Assembly: GCA_963798775.1 (NCBI GenBank)
Contig: CAWCUK010000001.1
Location: forward strand, 62,001 to 126,000
Direction: 5' to 3'
DNA: 64,000 nucleotides
Origin: CAWCUK01 sp963798775
Lineage (GTDB): Bacteria > Bacteroidota > Ignavibacteria > Ignavibacteriales > Ignavibacteriaceae
Shown here: positions 1 through 9,317 of the stretch, piece by piece
Layout: the number at the start of each line of letters is the position of its first letter
Position numbering within the stretch: position 1 is the first letter of the stretch
Notes under the pieces: generated by a model
What the model was told of the DNA's origin: nothing
Databases searched by the model: none
The model's input: only the letters and a program-made list of their open reading frames with translations
Position numbers and translations under genes: made by a program

Positions 1-482
1 AAAACTTAAACGAACATAAATTTGTTATTGATTACATAAAAGAATCAATTTCACCATTTACAGAAAATATGGCAGTAAGCAAAGAATTCACTATAAAGAA
101 ACTTGCCAATATTCAGCATTTATTTACTAAAATTTCCGCTGATTTAAATTCATCGAGTTCAATGCTTAATTTAATAAAAGAACTATACCCGACACCCGCG
201 ATTTGCGGAATTCCAAAAGATTCGGCTTCTAATATTATAAAAAAATTAGAAACCCATAGAAGAGGATTATATTCCGGAATAATCGGCTGGTTTAGTTTAA
301 ATGATGAAGGTGAATTTGCGGTCGCGATACGATCTGCAGTAAATATAAATAATCGAGTTATTGCTTTTGCCGGCGGAGGAATAGTAGCAAGTTCTAATCC
401 GGACGCCGAATATAAAGAGACCGAATTAAAACTTAAACCTATCCTCTCCCTCTTTAATAATGAAAATAAAAATAAATCGTAA
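1..482 (+). CDS. menF: Isochorismate synthase, C-terminal part (5' end outside window)
   Basis: The reading frame is open to the left edge (first full codon at base 3), so this is the end of a longer gene, not a small protein starting at the ATG at 69. The visible part is the end of the chorismate-binding fold: PTPAICGIPKD, RGLYSGIIGWF, GEFAVAIRSA, FAGGGIVASSNPDAEYKETE, which matches isochorismate synthases, including the terminal ETELK Mg-binding glutamate region. In menaquinone synthesis the enzyme converts chorismate to isochorismate in the cytoplasm. It overlaps menD by 23 bp, so the two are translationally coupled. Anthranilate or salicylate synthases share the fold, but the neighbouring menD makes the menaquinone role very likely. 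Confidence 0.9.
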   Translation, partial: NLNEHKFVIDYIKESISPFTENMAVSKEFTIKKLANIQHLFTKISADLNSSSSMLNLIKELYPTPAICGIPKDSASNIIKKLETHRRGLYSGIIGWFSLNDEGEFAVAIRSAVNINNRVIAFAGGGIVASSNPDAEYKETELKLKPILSLFNNENKNKS

Positions 483-2250
483 TATACTTTGGACGGAAAC
501 ATTTGTAAGAGAATTAGCTGCAATCGGTGTAAAATATGTATGCATTTCTCCGGGCTCCCGCAACACTCCTTTAACATTAGCTTTCGCGAATAATAAAGAA
601 ATAAAACCGTACGTTCATATAGATGAAAGAAGCTGCGCGTTTTTTGCTCTGGGATTAGCCAAGGCTTCGGGAACACCTGTAGCGGTTGTATCTACGTCAG
701 GAACAGCGACAGCGGAACTTTACCCGGCAATAATAGAAGCTTACCAGCAGCGCATTCCATTAATAATCTGTACCGCCGATCGTCCGCCTGAACTTTTAGA
801 CTGCGGCGCGAACCAAACAATCAACCAGAATAATCTTTACAAAAATCATATCCGCTGGTTTTTTGATATGGGCCTGCCGGAACCGATTTCCAGAAGAATA
901 AAGCATATAAAAGTTGTGGCCAGAAGAGCGTATTACGAAAGTGTAATTCGATCGCGCGGGCCGGTTCATTTGAACTTTCCGTTCAGAAAACCGTTCGAGC
1001 CGAAATCTTATACAGACGAAGTTTCTAAATCGCTAATAGAATTAAGCAACGCGGATATTTCAGAAAAGAAAGAATTGCTAAAAGAAGAAGAAAGAAAAAT
1101 ACTTGATGAAAAATGGTTTAGCGATCTTTTCCATTATCTAAAGAAATATAAAAGAGGATTAATGATAGCCGGGCCGGAAAATTATAATTCAAACTTTAAT
1201 AAATATTGCTCAATTCTTTCCGAAAAATTGGGATACCCTCTTTTAGCCGACGGAATTTCACAAATACGTTTCGGAAGCCATTCAAAAGAAAATATAATCT
1301 GTAATTACGAAGGATTTTTAAGATCGGAAAATTTTATAAAACAATATAAACCCGATTTTATTCTGCAGTTCGGGCGAACGATTACTTCAAAAGCCTTAGA
1401 TATTTATTTAGAACAGTGCGATTCCGCGCGCTTTATGATTAATGAATTCGGTGATTGGTTCGATCCTTCCAATAAAGCAAACGCCGCTTTTGCCTGCAAA
1501 CCGTTTATTTTCTGCAAAGAAATGATTGGTATGCTGGATAAAAATAAAATTGAGAGAAAAGAAACAGAATGGCTTACTATTTTTAAGAAAGCGGATAAAA
1601 TTTCGGCAAGTGTTAAATTTAAATTAATTGAAAAATCAAAATTCCCGAATGAATGCAGAGTTATAACGGAAATAATAAAAAATATTCCTGAAGGCACGCA
1701 TATAATGCTTTCCAATAGTATGCCTGTCAGAGATTTTGATTACTTTGCTTCGAGTAGTGAAAAGAATATAACATTGTACAATAACAGAGGCGCCAGCGGC
1801 ATTGACGGCATCGCTTCCACCGCACTAGGAATTGCGGCAGCGAATAATTCTCCTACAGTTTTAATCACAGGAGATTTAGCTTTTTATTACGATTTAAATG
1901 GTTTATTGGCCGCGAAAAAATATAAAATACCATTAACTGTTATCCTAGTAAACAACGACGGCGGCGGAATTTTTGAAGTTCTTCCTATTTCGGAATACGG
2001 ACAAGTTTTTAAAGATTTTTTTATCGCGCCGCATCATTTAGATTTTTCACATTTTGTAAAAGCATACGACGGTAATTTTATTCAAATAAAAGATTGGGAT
2101 CATTTTAAAGAATCTTTTACTTCCGCAATTAAACAGAAGCGTTTTTCTGTTTTAGAAATTAAAACAAACGCCGCCGAATCATTAGCTATAAGAAAGAAAT
2201 ATTGGAATGAAACCTCAAAAATTTTAAATACTAATGCCGACATAAATTGA
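460..2250 (+). CDS. menD: 2-succinyl-5-enolpyruvyl-6-hydroxy-3-cyclohexene-1-carboxylate synthase (SEPHCHC synthase)
   Basis: Thiamine-diphosphate enzyme that joins isochorismate and 2-oxoglutarate in the second dedicated menaquinone step. The 596 residues are the usual MenD length. Seen: the N-terminal pyrimidine domain with ISPGSRNTPLTLAF (about 29-42) and HIDERSCAFFALGLAKASG, where Glu56 is in the position of the catalytic glutamate; VSTSGTATAELYPAIIEAY; the substrate-contacting stretch TADRPPELLDCGANQTINQ; and a C-terminal ThDP/Mg motif, ITGDLAFYYDLNGLL...NNDGGG. The ATG lies inside the end of menF and the stop overlaps the menH start by 4 bp, as in a tightly packed operon. Nothing is truncated. 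Confidence 0.97.
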   Translation: MKIKINRNILWTETFVRELAAIGVKYVCISPGSRNTPLTLAFANNKEIKPYVHIDERSCAFFALGLAKASGTPVAVVSTSGTATAELYPAIIEAYQQRIPLIICTADRPPELLDCGANQTINQNNLYKNHIRWFFDMGLPEPISRRIKHIKVVARRAYYESVIRSRGPVHLNFPFRKPFEPKSYTDEVSKSLIELSNADISEKKELLKEEERKILDEKWFSDLFHYLKKYKRGLMIAGPENYNSNFNKYCSILSEKLGYPLLADGISQIRFGSHSKENIICNYEGFLRSENFIKQYKPDFILQFGRTITSKALDIYLEQCDSARFMINEFGDWFDPSNKANAAFACKPFIFCKEMIGMLDKNKIERKETEWLTIFKKADKISASVKFKLIEKSKFPNECRVITEIIKNIPEGTHIMLSNSMPVRDFDYFASSSEKNITLYNNRGASGIDGIASTALGIAAANNSPTVLITGDLAFYYDLNGLLAAKKYKIPLTVILVNNDGGGIFEVLPISEYGQVFKDFFIAPHHLDFSHFVKAYDGNFIQIKDWDHFKESFTSAIKQKRFSVLEIKTNAAESLAIRKKYWNETSKILNTNADIN

Positions 2251-3068
2251 GAATTCTATTAGAAAATAATATTTGGAATGTTGAACTAGAAAATGAAAAA
2301 TCCGGTTCAACATTTTTATTTTTACTTCATGGATTCAGCGGTTCATCTTCAGATTGGAAAAACATTACTCCTCAATTAGATCCTTCGTATATAACAGCGG
2401 CGGTAGATATTTTAGGACATGGTAAAAGTCATTCACCCGCCGATAGATCTTTTTACGAAACCTCATCGCTGGTTAATAATTTACATTTTCTTATAAAAAA
2501 TTTTACCGATGAAAAAGTTTTTCTTCTCGGGTATTCAATGGGAGGCAGGCTCGCGCTCTCATACGCTGTAAAGTATAAACAAAATGTAAGCGGATTAATT
2601 CTTGAAAGCGCGTCAGCGGGAATAGAGAGCGAAGCTGAAAGAATAATTCGAGTTGAAAACGATGAAGAATTAGCGAAATTTATTGAAGAAAATTCTTTAG
2701 AAAGTTTTGTAGATTATTGGATGAACATTGATTTATTCAAAACTCAAAAAAAATTGGATAAAGAGATTTTATCCGTAATTAGAAAAGAAAAATTACAAAA
2801 TAATAAAACGGGATTAGCAAATATATTGCGCGGATTTGGAACGGGAAAAATGCCCTACATGTCGGATTTATTAAAAGAAGTCCCCGCCGAAACATTGCTT
2901 ATTACCGGTGGGCTTGATAAAAAGTTTACAAGAATTAATAAAAAAATGGTAAATCATTTCCCCCGCGCTATTCAAATAATAGTGAAAGACGCAGGACATA
3001 ATGTTCATTTAGAAAAGCCAAAAGAATTTTTACTTTCCGTTAACAGATTATTAAAAATAAAAAGTTGA
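2247..3068 (+). CDS. menH: 2-succinyl-6-hydroxy-2,4-cyclohexadiene-1-carboxylate synthase (alpha/beta hydrolase)
   Basis: Alpha/beta hydrolase that eliminates pyruvate from the MenD product. Its start is a TTG sharing the sequence TTGA with the menD stop, a 4-bp overlap that argues for coupled translation. There is no ATG close by that keeps the N-terminal beta strand. Seen: oxyanion-hole region LLHGFSGSSSDW (27-37), nucleophile elbow GYSMGG with Ser97, the acid region TGGLDKKF, and the terminal His251 in DAGHNVHLEKP. Length (273 aa) and context (menD before, menB after) fit MenH. On sequence alone it could be another hydrolase of the family. Confidence 0.88.
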   Translation: MRILLENNIWNVELENEKSGSTFLFLLHGFSGSSSDWKNITPQLDPSYITAAVDILGHGKSHSPADRSFYETSSLVNNLHFLIKNFTDEKVFLLGYSMGGRLALSYAVKYKQNVSGLILESASAGIESEAERIIRVENDEELAKFIEENSLESFVDYWMNIDLFKTQKKLDKEILSVIRKEKLQNNKTGLANILRGFGTGKMPYMSDLLKEVPAETLLITGGLDKKFTRINKKMVNHFPRAIQIIVKDAGHNVHLEKPKEFLLSVNRLLKIKS

Positions 3069-3317
3069 TTTTTTACGGCGGTAATTTAGGCGAAAGTTTT
3101 CTGCTGTTATTAAGATAATATTCTTCGGTCTTAATTTCTGCTTCGTTTCCCAATCAACTTTGTTATAAAATTTTTAGATTCTTTTGAACAAATTATTTTA
3201 ACGAAACACGGCTAAAACATTCCGGAATTTTTTAATAAACTAATAAAATCATCACTTCAAAAATTTCGCGATTTATATATCTTTAGTAAGAGAATACTAA
3301 TTCTCGCAACTTTTCAA

Positions 3318-3325
3318 TATTTTTG
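3318..3325 (+). promoter_or_regulatory. Possible -7 element upstream of menB
   Basis: The 285-bp gap between menH and menB contains TATTTTTG, an exact TAnnTTTG match, 29 bp before the menB ATG. No TTG lies 19-22 bp upstream of it, so the -33 half is missing. The gap is otherwise AT-rich with no convincing ORF. It suggests that menBACE may have its own promoter; this is weak evidence. Confidence 0.25.
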
Positions 3326-3353
3326 TAATCCACTAAAAATCACGAGGAATAAA

Positions 3354-4187
3354 ATGAGTTACAACTGGATTAAGACGAAAGAATACCAAGATATTATTTA
3401 TGAAAAAATGGACGGCATAGCAAAAATTACAATAAACCGTCCGGAAGTAAGAAACGCGTTTCGCCCGGAAACCGTGAATGAAATGTATGACGCTTTTGCC
3501 GACGCACGAGAAGATCAGGAAATTGGCGTAGTGTTGTTAACCGGCCAAGGTCCCGCAAAGGACGGGAAATATGCTTTTTGTTCCGGCGGCGACCAAAGAA
3601 TAAGAGGCGATAAAGGTTATGTAGGAAAAGACGGAGTTCCGAGATTAAACGTTCTTGATTTACAGAAATTAATCAGAAGTATTCCCAAACCTGTTGTTGC
3701 ACTTGTAGCCGGATATGCGATCGGCGGCGGACATGTTCTACATGTTGTATGTGATCTTACAATTGCCGCTGATAATGCTATCTTCGGACAAACAGGCCCT
3801 AAAGTCGGCAGTTTTGACGGCGGTTTCGGTTCAAGCTATTTAGCCAGAATTGTGGGTCAAAAAAAAGCGCGGGAAATCTGGTATTTATGCGATCAGTATA
3901 ATGCGCAGGAAGCCAAAGAAATGGGATTAGTAAATAAAGTTGTTCCTGTTGATCAGCTAGAAGAAGAAGGCGTAAATTGGGCAAAAAAAATGCTTCGACA
4001 CAGTCCTTTGGCATTACGGTTATTAAAATCAGCCTTTAATGCTGAGCTAGACGGCCAAGCCGGAATACAAGAATTGGCCGGAAACGCAACTCTTCTCTAC
4101 TACATGAGTGAAGAAGCGCAGGAAGGCAAAAAAGCATATCTTGAAAAAAGAAAACCGGAATTTAACAAATTTCCAAAACTTCCTTAA
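3354..4187 (+). CDS. menB: 1,4-dihydroxy-2-naphthoyl-CoA synthase
   Basis: Crotonase-family enzyme that closes the second ring of the naphthoquinone by Dieckmann condensation of o-succinylbenzoyl-CoA. The 277 residues are the normal length. Seen: NRPEVRNAFRPETVNEMYDAF near the N-terminus, the acyl-CoA/oxyanion loop AFCSGGDQRIRGDKGYVGK, GYAIGGGHVLHVVCDLTIAA, and FGQTGPKVGSFDGGFGSSYL, the segment carrying the catalytic Asp/Ser of MenB. The C-terminus has the family ending YLEKRKPEF. A purine-rich site (ACGAGGAA) lies 7 nt before the ATG. It is separated from menA by 22 bp and should be cotranscribed with it. Confidence 0.97.
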   Translation: MSYNWIKTKEYQDIIYEKMDGIAKITINRPEVRNAFRPETVNEMYDAFADAREDQEIGVVLLTGQGPAKDGKYAFCSGGDQRIRGDKGYVGKDGVPRLNVLDLQKLIRSIPKPVVALVAGYAIGGGHVLHVVCDLTIAADNAIFGQTGPKVGSFDGGFGSSYLARIVGQKKAREIWYLCDQYNAQEAKEMGLVNKVVPVDQLEEEGVNWAKKMLRHSPLALRLLKSAFNAELDGQAGIQELAGNATLLYYMSEEAQEGKKAYLEKRKPEFNKFPKLP

Positions 4188-4209
4188 TAGATTAAGAGTA
4201 CAAACTTAA

Positions 4210-5106
4210 ATGCAAGAAACTTTAGAAGATACATCAAAATTACAAAGCTGGCTGCTTGCCAGCCGGCCCAAAACTCTGCTGGCGGCTATTGTTCCCGTTA
4301 TGGTAGGTTCCGCGTTAGCTTATAATGAAAACAAATTTGTATTTCTTTACGCGCTTATCGCGCTAATCTGTTCTATATTAATTCAAACAGGAACCAATTT
4401 TGTAAATGATCTTTATGATTATTTAAAAGGCGCCGATAATGAAAAACGAAAAGGACCAAAACGCGTTTTGGCGGCCGGACTTATATCTGTTAATGAAATG
4501 AAAGTAGGAAGTTTTCTTGTTTTCTTTATCGCTTTCATACTGGGTTTATATTTAGTTTATGTAGGTGGATGGCTAATCTTACTCATTGGAATCCTTTCGA
4601 TACTTGCGGGAATAGCTTATACGGCCGGGCCTTTTCCGCTTGCTTATAACGGATTAGGAGATGTTTTTGTTTTTGTATTTTTCGGAGTAATCGGCACTGT
4701 AGGAACTTTTTATGTCCAAGCGATGAATTTTTCTATTCTCGCATTTTTAACTTCAATTCCTGTCGGAGCATTAATTACAAATATTTTAATTGTAAATAAT
4801 TATAGAGATGTTGAAGAAGATAAAGCAGCGGGCAAAAACACAACCGCCGTAATATTCGGAAGAACATTCGCTCGGTATCAATACATTTTTTTATTAGCGG
4901 CTTCATTCGCAACACCGGCAATTTTATACTTCTTCTACAATTTTCAATTTTGGATATTTCTCCCCTATTTAACTTTCCCGGTAGCATTTAAACTTATAAA
5001 AATGCTATACATTTTAGAAGGAATTCAGTTGAATAAAACCTTAGAATTAACGGCTAAACTATCAGCTTTATTCGGACTTTTATTCGCGGCAGGTATTGCT
5101 TTGTGA
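4210..5106 (+). CDS. menA: 1,4-dihydroxy-2-naphthoate polyprenyltransferase
   Basis: Integral-membrane UbiA-family prenyltransferase that attaches the isoprenoid tail to DHNA, giving demethylmenaquinone. Seen: N-terminal WLLASRPKTLLAAIVPVMVG typical of MenA; the first Asp-rich motif NDLYDYLKGAD, which binds the Mg-diphosphate; the second, NNYRDVEEDKAAGKNT; and about eight to nine hydrophobic segments over 298 residues. The stop codon overlaps the menC GTG start (GTGA), so the two are translationally coupled. The methyltransferase that finishes menaquinone (MenG/UbiE) is not in this window. Confidence 0.96.
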   Translation: MQETLEDTSKLQSWLLASRPKTLLAAIVPVMVGSALAYNENKFVFLYALIALICSILIQTGTNFVNDLYDYLKGADNEKRKGPKRVLAAGLISVNEMKVGSFLVFFIAFILGLYLVYVGGWLILLIGILSILAGIAYTAGPFPLAYNGLGDVFVFVFFGVIGTVGTFYVQAMNFSILAFLTSIPVGALITNILIVNNYRDVEEDKAAGKNTTAVIFGRTFARYQYIFLLAASFATPAILYFFYNFQFWIFLPYLTFPVAFKLIKMLYILEGIQLNKTLELTAKLSALFGLLFAAGIAL

Positions 5107-6134
5107 ATCAATTAGAACTAAAATATTATTCGTATGAACTGAAACTGAAGCAGCCATTTCAAAGTTCGAAAGGCAAAATAAATACACGCAAAGGCTTAAT
5201 TATTTCGCTTCAAAGTTCATCAGGAGCAATTGGTTTGGGAGACGCGGCACCGTTTCCCGAATTCGGCTCAGAGAGTTATGATGAAGCGTATGAGAGCCTA
5301 AATAATTTTGAACTTGGTTTAAAATTAGATCTGGAAAATGTAGAAGAAAGTTTAAACAAAACATTAGTCGGTTTAAATAAAACGCCCGCGTTAAGGCACG
5401 GAATTGAACAGGCAATTTTAAATTTAATTTCCAACGATAAAAATATAAGCTTTAACGAATTGTTAAATGTTCATTCCCATAAAGAAATCGGTGTTAACGC
5501 GGTAGTCGGTTTTATGTCCCCCGAAGATTCCGCTGCAACCGCATTTAATTTGGTAAACGAAGGTTTTAAAACACTAAAATTAAAAACGGGAAGAGCGAAT
5601 TTTGAGGAAGATTTGGCTTGTATAAAAAGCATTAAAGAAAAAGTAGGAAATGAAATAAAATTAAGAGCAGACGCCAACGGGAAATGGAAACTTGAGGAGG
5701 CGGTGGAATACTTAACTGAACTTCAGCAGTTTGATTTAGAATATATAGAACAGCCTGTAAACACACTAAGCGATTTTATCGCGTTATATCAAAAAACCTT
5801 TGTCCCGCTTGCCGTTGATGAATCAATCCGTACAGTAACCGACGCAAAAGCATTTATAAACAGCAGAGTAATCTCGGCGGTAGTTGTTAAGCCGATGATA
5901 TGCGGGGGAATAATTCCCACATTAGAAATAATAAAACATGCCGAAGAAAGAGGAATAAAAGTAACAATCTCATCTTCTTTCGAAACAAACATCGGCAGAT
6001 CATTGGCTATTTTCGCGGCTTCAACAGTAAAACAAAAAAATGACCACGGTCTTTACGTTTCTCATTATTTTGAAAAAGATATTACACCCGAAGCATATCA
6101 CGTAAAGAACGGGAAAATTTCACTTGAATGTTAA
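5103..6134 (+). CDS. menC: o-succinylbenzoate synthase
   Basis: Enolase-superfamily dehydratase forming o-succinylbenzoate from the MenH product. The start is GTG, overlapping the menA stop by 4 bp. Seen over 343 residues: the lysine pair in TLKLKTGR (Lys of the KxK motif), metal ligands in LRADANGKW, EYIEQPV and AVDESI, and the second catalytic lysine in VVVKPMICGG. These are all the residues of the muconate-lactonizing subgroup to which MenC belongs. Some members also racemise N-acyl amino acids or dipeptides, but the position between menA and menE supports the OSB role. Confidence 0.94.
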   Translation: MNQLELKYYSYELKLKQPFQSSKGKINTRKGLIISLQSSSGAIGLGDAAPFPEFGSESYDEAYESLNNFELGLKLDLENVEESLNKTLVGLNKTPALRHGIEQAILNLISNDKNISFNELLNVHSHKEIGVNAVVGFMSPEDSAATAFNLVNEGFKTLKLKTGRANFEEDLACIKSIKEKVGNEIKLRADANGKWKLEEAVEYLTELQQFDLEYIEQPVNTLSDFIALYQKTFVPLAVDESIRTVTDAKAFINSRVISAVVVKPMICGGIIPTLEIIKHAEERGIKVTISSSFETNIGRSLAIFAASTVKQKNDHGLYVSHYFEKDITPEAYHVKNGKISLEC

Positions 6135-6185
6135 AAATATTAATTTGATAAGAATAGATAAATGAAGAAAGCACGATGATTAAAT

Positions 6186-7647
6186 ATGAATCCAATCTCA
6201 GAATTTTTACATAAACACTCAGTTTCAAATCAAGATCAAACCGCTATTATAAGCGGCAATTCAGCCGTAACATTTAAAAGAAGTAGAAAAAAGAATAACT
6301 GACGCGGCAATTATACTTAAAGATATAGGAATAAAAGAAAAAGATTATGTAGCAATTTTGGGAGAAAATTCAGTTGATTTTATAATTAATATTTTTGCTT
6401 TATGGAAAATAAATGCCATTCCGGTTCCGCTAAACAGCAGGTTAATATTATCTGAAATAGAAACTTTATTAAGTTTTGCTAATTGCAGATATTTATTAAT
6501 CGATAGAAATTTTGATGAAAAATTTTTAGTCGGCGGCGTAAATACTATTTCCTATCCTTTTAGCATCAAACCGGATTATTCCTATAAAAAATTTCATGCC
6601 GTAGAACAAAACTTTAACGATACGGCAATTGTAATGTTTACATCCGGTTCAACAGGAAACGCAAAAGGAGTAATGCTTTCATTTAACAACCTGCTGCAAA
6701 GCGCTGTTATCGGGGATCAATTAATAAAACATAAAGGAAACGACCGCTGGCTGGCGAGTCTTCCTTTTTACCACATTGGCGGATTCTCAATAATTATACG
6801 CGCGGTAGTATTCGGCGCCGTTATTATAATTCCTTCTTCAATTAAGACAGTAGGAATTTCAAGCGCCATAAAAAAACACAAACCTACATTAGCCTCATTT
6901 GTTTCTACGCAATTAGCAAGACTTATTGAAGAAAATTTATCGCCGAATAAAGAGTTGAGAAATATTTTATTAGGCGGCGGATTTATAGAAGAAAGCTTAA
7001 TAAAAAACGCATTAGCAAAAGGCTGGAAAATATCTAAAGTTTATGGTTCAACCGAAACTTCATCATTTATAACCGGATTGAGTACGGAGGAGGCAAAATA
7101 TAAATCGGCAGCGGCAGGTAAACCACTTCACCCGAATCAAATTTTTGTTTTAATCGATAATGAAAAAGTAACCGAGCCTTCGACCGACAAAAGCGGAGAG
7201 ATCGTAGTTAAAAGTCCCGCTGTAATGAAAGGATATCTAAATAATGATGTTGAAACAAACGCTAAAATTAAAAACGGATTATATCAAACCGGAGATATCG
7301 GTTATCTTGATGAGGAAGGTTATTTATATATAACGTCACGAAGGAATGATTTTATAGTATCGGGCGGTGAAAATGTGAATACTATTGAAGTAGAGAATGT
7401 TTTGAAAACACACAAAGATATTTCCGAAGTTTGTGTATTTCCTTTAAAGGATGAAGAATGGGGTGATGTTGTAGCGGCAGCAATAGTGGCTTCAAATAAA
7501 GATATTACCGAAAGAAAAATCAAAAGTTTTTTGAAAAATAAATTAGCCGCGTATAAAATTCCTAAAAAAGTTTTTATTATTGAGGAAATGCCTAAAACCT
7601 CATTGGGAAAAATTCAAAGAGATAAAATTAGGAAAATGTTTAATTAA
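6186..7647 (+). CDS. menE: o-succinylbenzoate-CoA ligase, reading frame broken by one extra base
   Basis: AMP-forming acyl-CoA synthetase that makes o-succinylbenzoyl-CoA for MenB. The gene begins at ATG 6186, giving MNPISEFLHKHSVSNQ and continuing to ...SAVTFK, but that frame stops at 6300-6302. The family sequence resumes one base later: after TTT AAA, skipping one A of the AAAA run 6276-6279 gives EVEKRITDAAIILKDIGIKE and then the long open frame to 7647. Downstream motifs are intact: MFTSGSTGNAKGV P-loop, VYGSTE, YQTGDIGYLDEEG, and the catalytic Lys in TSLGKIQR. The corrected length of about 486 aa is normal. The in-frame TTG at 6358 would give only a truncated enzyme. Either a sequence error, a recent mutation, or a site where ribosomes shift. 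Confidence 0.9.
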
Positions 7648-8057
7648 ACTGTAGTCCCGGAAAGATGTTTGAATAAACCATCTTTTACATCTTTTCTTAA
7701 TTCTTTTTTGCTCCACTCTTTTTTATCAATAAAAACATGTACAGTACTAACTTTGATACACTTCTCCCCCGCCGCATTTTTGCATAAATACTGTAATTCA
7801 AAAGATGAATATTTAATCATAGAAACTTCCAGTTCAACCACAATGGTTTCCCCATATTTAATTGGTTTATGATATGATGCTTCACTATGAATAATCGGAA
7901 CTACAAAATCTCCATTATTCCAATAATCGATATTAAGATTAAAACTCTCAATCATAGCTTCGTAAGCTGAATGACAAACTTCATAAATCCTTCCGAAGAA
8001 TAAAATTCCCGCCGGATCACAATCGTAAAAATTTATCTTCCTTTTATAGATGAACAT
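7644..8057 (-). CDS. 4HBT-family acyl-CoA thioesterase, probable 1,4-dihydroxy-2-naphthoyl-CoA hydrolase
   Basis: A 137-residue single hot-dog-fold thioesterase. The N-terminal motif DCDPAGILFFGRIYEVCHSAYE contains the Asp (in DPAG) that is catalytic in 4-hydroxybenzoyl-CoA thioesterases, and FVVPIIHSEASYHKPIKYGE resembles DHNA-CoA thioesterases of cyanobacteria and plants. It ends convergently with menE (4-bp overlap of the stops) and starts with AAAGGAAAG about 4-8 nt before the ATG. The step between MenB and MenA needs a thioesterase that no other gene here supplies, so I infer a MenI role. A general acyl-CoA thioesterase is the alternative. It could be cotranscribed with oxyR, 11 bp upstream. 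Confidence 0.75.
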   Translation of the reverse strand: MFIYKRKINFYDCDPAGILFFGRIYEVCHSAYEAMIESFNLNIDYWNNGDFVVPIIHSEASYHKPIKYGETIVVELEVSMIKYSSFELQYLCKNAAGEKCIKVSTVHVFIDKKEWSKKELRKDVKDGLFKHLSGTTV

Positions 8058-8068
8058 TTTCTTTCCTT

Positions 8069-9007
8069 TTAATGGACAATAAAACTATCTTCAAAAGTTA
8101 AAAGATGTTTGGGAACGGCATTTAAAATTTCATCTTCAAGCGCATCAACCAAATGTTTTTTTGCCAGAACTTTACTATAAACCAAACCAATTTCTCTTCT
8201 AGGGACAGGCGAATCAAACTCACGGCACAGCGCAAGTTCATCTTCATTAAAATTCTTCATCGCCATACTTGGTAAAAGAGTAAAACCAAAATTCTGCTCG
8301 ACCAATCTTTTTAAAGTATCTAAGTTCCCACTTTCAAATAAAATGCGTCTATCATTCTCTTTCCATTCCCTATCATTCTTTTTACAAATTTGAAGAGTAT
8401 GTTCACGCAGGCAATGACCTTCCTTTAACAAAAGAAGGTCGTTTCTGGATAAATCATCCACATTAACCTTTCTTTTATTATAAAGCGGATGTTCTTCGGA
8501 AACATAAACAATAAATGGTTCATAATATAAAGGCCGTTCAACAATATCAGCGGAATTTACCGGAAGAGCAAGAATTCCGACATCAATTAAATCTTTATGT
8601 AATGCTTTAATAATTTCGGCTGTGGTTATTTCGTCGATTATAAGTTCAACTTTAGGATACTTACTAACAAAATTTTGCAGAAATAAAGGGATAAGATACG
8701 GCGCAATTGTAGGGATAATACCAATTTTTAAAGAACCGGTAAAAGCGCCGGTTTCATTATCAATAATATTTTGAAGCCGTTCGGCTTCCTGAATAATTTT
8801 TCTTGCCTGAACTAAAATCTTCTTTCCTATTTCGGTAGGAACAACGGGTTGTTTACCTCTATCAAAAATCTGAACTCCAAGCTCTTCTTCAAGCTTTTGG
8901 ATCTGCATACTTAAAGTAGGCTGGGTAACAAAACAACTCTCGGCGGCGGTATTAAAATGCCTAAAATTGTCAACAGCAACAATATAATAAAGTTGATTTA
9001 GAGTCAT
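8069..9007 (-). CDS. oxyR: OxyR-type LysR-family peroxide-sensing regulator
   Basis: LysR-family transcription factor. Residues 1-60 form the winged helix-turn-helix (MTLNQLYYIVAVDNFRHFNT, then VTQPTLSMQIQKLEEELG), followed by the ligand-binding fold. The redox pair of OxyR is present at exactly the E. coli numbering: EGHCLREHTLQIC with Cys199 and Cys208. In the known mechanism these form a disulfide on H2O2 exposure and switch the protein into an activator. It is divergent from ahpC-ahpD across a 310-bp region, the standard arrangement for OxyR and its target. 312 aa is a typical length. Confidence in an OxyR-like function is high because both cysteines and the neighbours agree. Confidence 0.93.
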   Translation of the reverse strand: MTLNQLYYIVAVDNFRHFNTAAESCFVTQPTLSMQIQKLEEELGVQIFDRGKQPVVPTEIGKKILVQARKIIQEAERLQNIIDNETGAFTGSLKIGIIPTIAPYLIPLFLQNFVSKYPKVELIIDEITTAEIIKALHKDLIDVGILALPVNSADIVERPLYYEPFIVYVSEEHPLYNKRKVNVDDLSRNDLLLLKEGHCLREHTLQICKKNDREWKENDRRILFESGNLDTLKRLVEQNFGFTLLPSMAMKNFNEDELALCREFDSPVPRREIGLVYSKVLAKKHLVDALEDEILNAVPKHLLTFEDSFIVH

Positions 9008-9317
9008 ATAGAAAAATAAACAAATTATATGCTCAAATAAAAATTTTCTAACTGATATATCAAATATAAGAAGTTATATAGAATTTCTTTTTTCCTCAAA
9101 AGTTAAATGAGGTTAAAATAATAAAACAAATAAAAATGGGATTTGCATATTTCTCACTTTGTAATCTAAAATGATCACAGCATAATATAAAGAAAATCTA
9201 TATAGAGATAAGTTAAATCTATTTGAATAGCTGATCTCATAACTTTATATTTAAGAATAAGTTATTTCATTAGTTAAAACAAAAAAAGAAAAAACACAGA
9301 AAGGAATAAAACGCGTT
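9008..9317. promoter_or_regulatory. Divergent oxyR/ahpC control region with OxyR-like half site
   Basis: This 310-bp AT-rich gap has no gene. At 9208-9222 it reads ATAAGTTAAATCTAT, which matches 14 of 15 informative positions of the enterobacterial OxyR unit ATAGntnnnanCTAT. An ATAG follows 4 bp later, at 9227-9230. A perfect palindrome TCTATATAGA sits just before, at 9197-9206. ahpC has a plausible ribosome site (GAAAGGAAT) before its ATG. No clear TTG/TAnnTTTG promoter pair is visible, as would be expected of an activator-dependent promoter. Assignment as the OxyR operator is an inference. Confidence 0.45.

Noticed and set aside
113..676. 187-codon minus-strand ORF over menF/menD, and similar long ORFs opposite leuC, leuA, gltB and the giant kinases
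   Set aside because: They lie antisense to well-identified conserved genes and have no recognisable domains; they are shadows.
6358..7647. Treating menE as a complete gene starting at TTG 6358
   Set aside because: It would lack about 57 N-terminal residues that are present in the adjacent frame, so the frameshift explanation is better.
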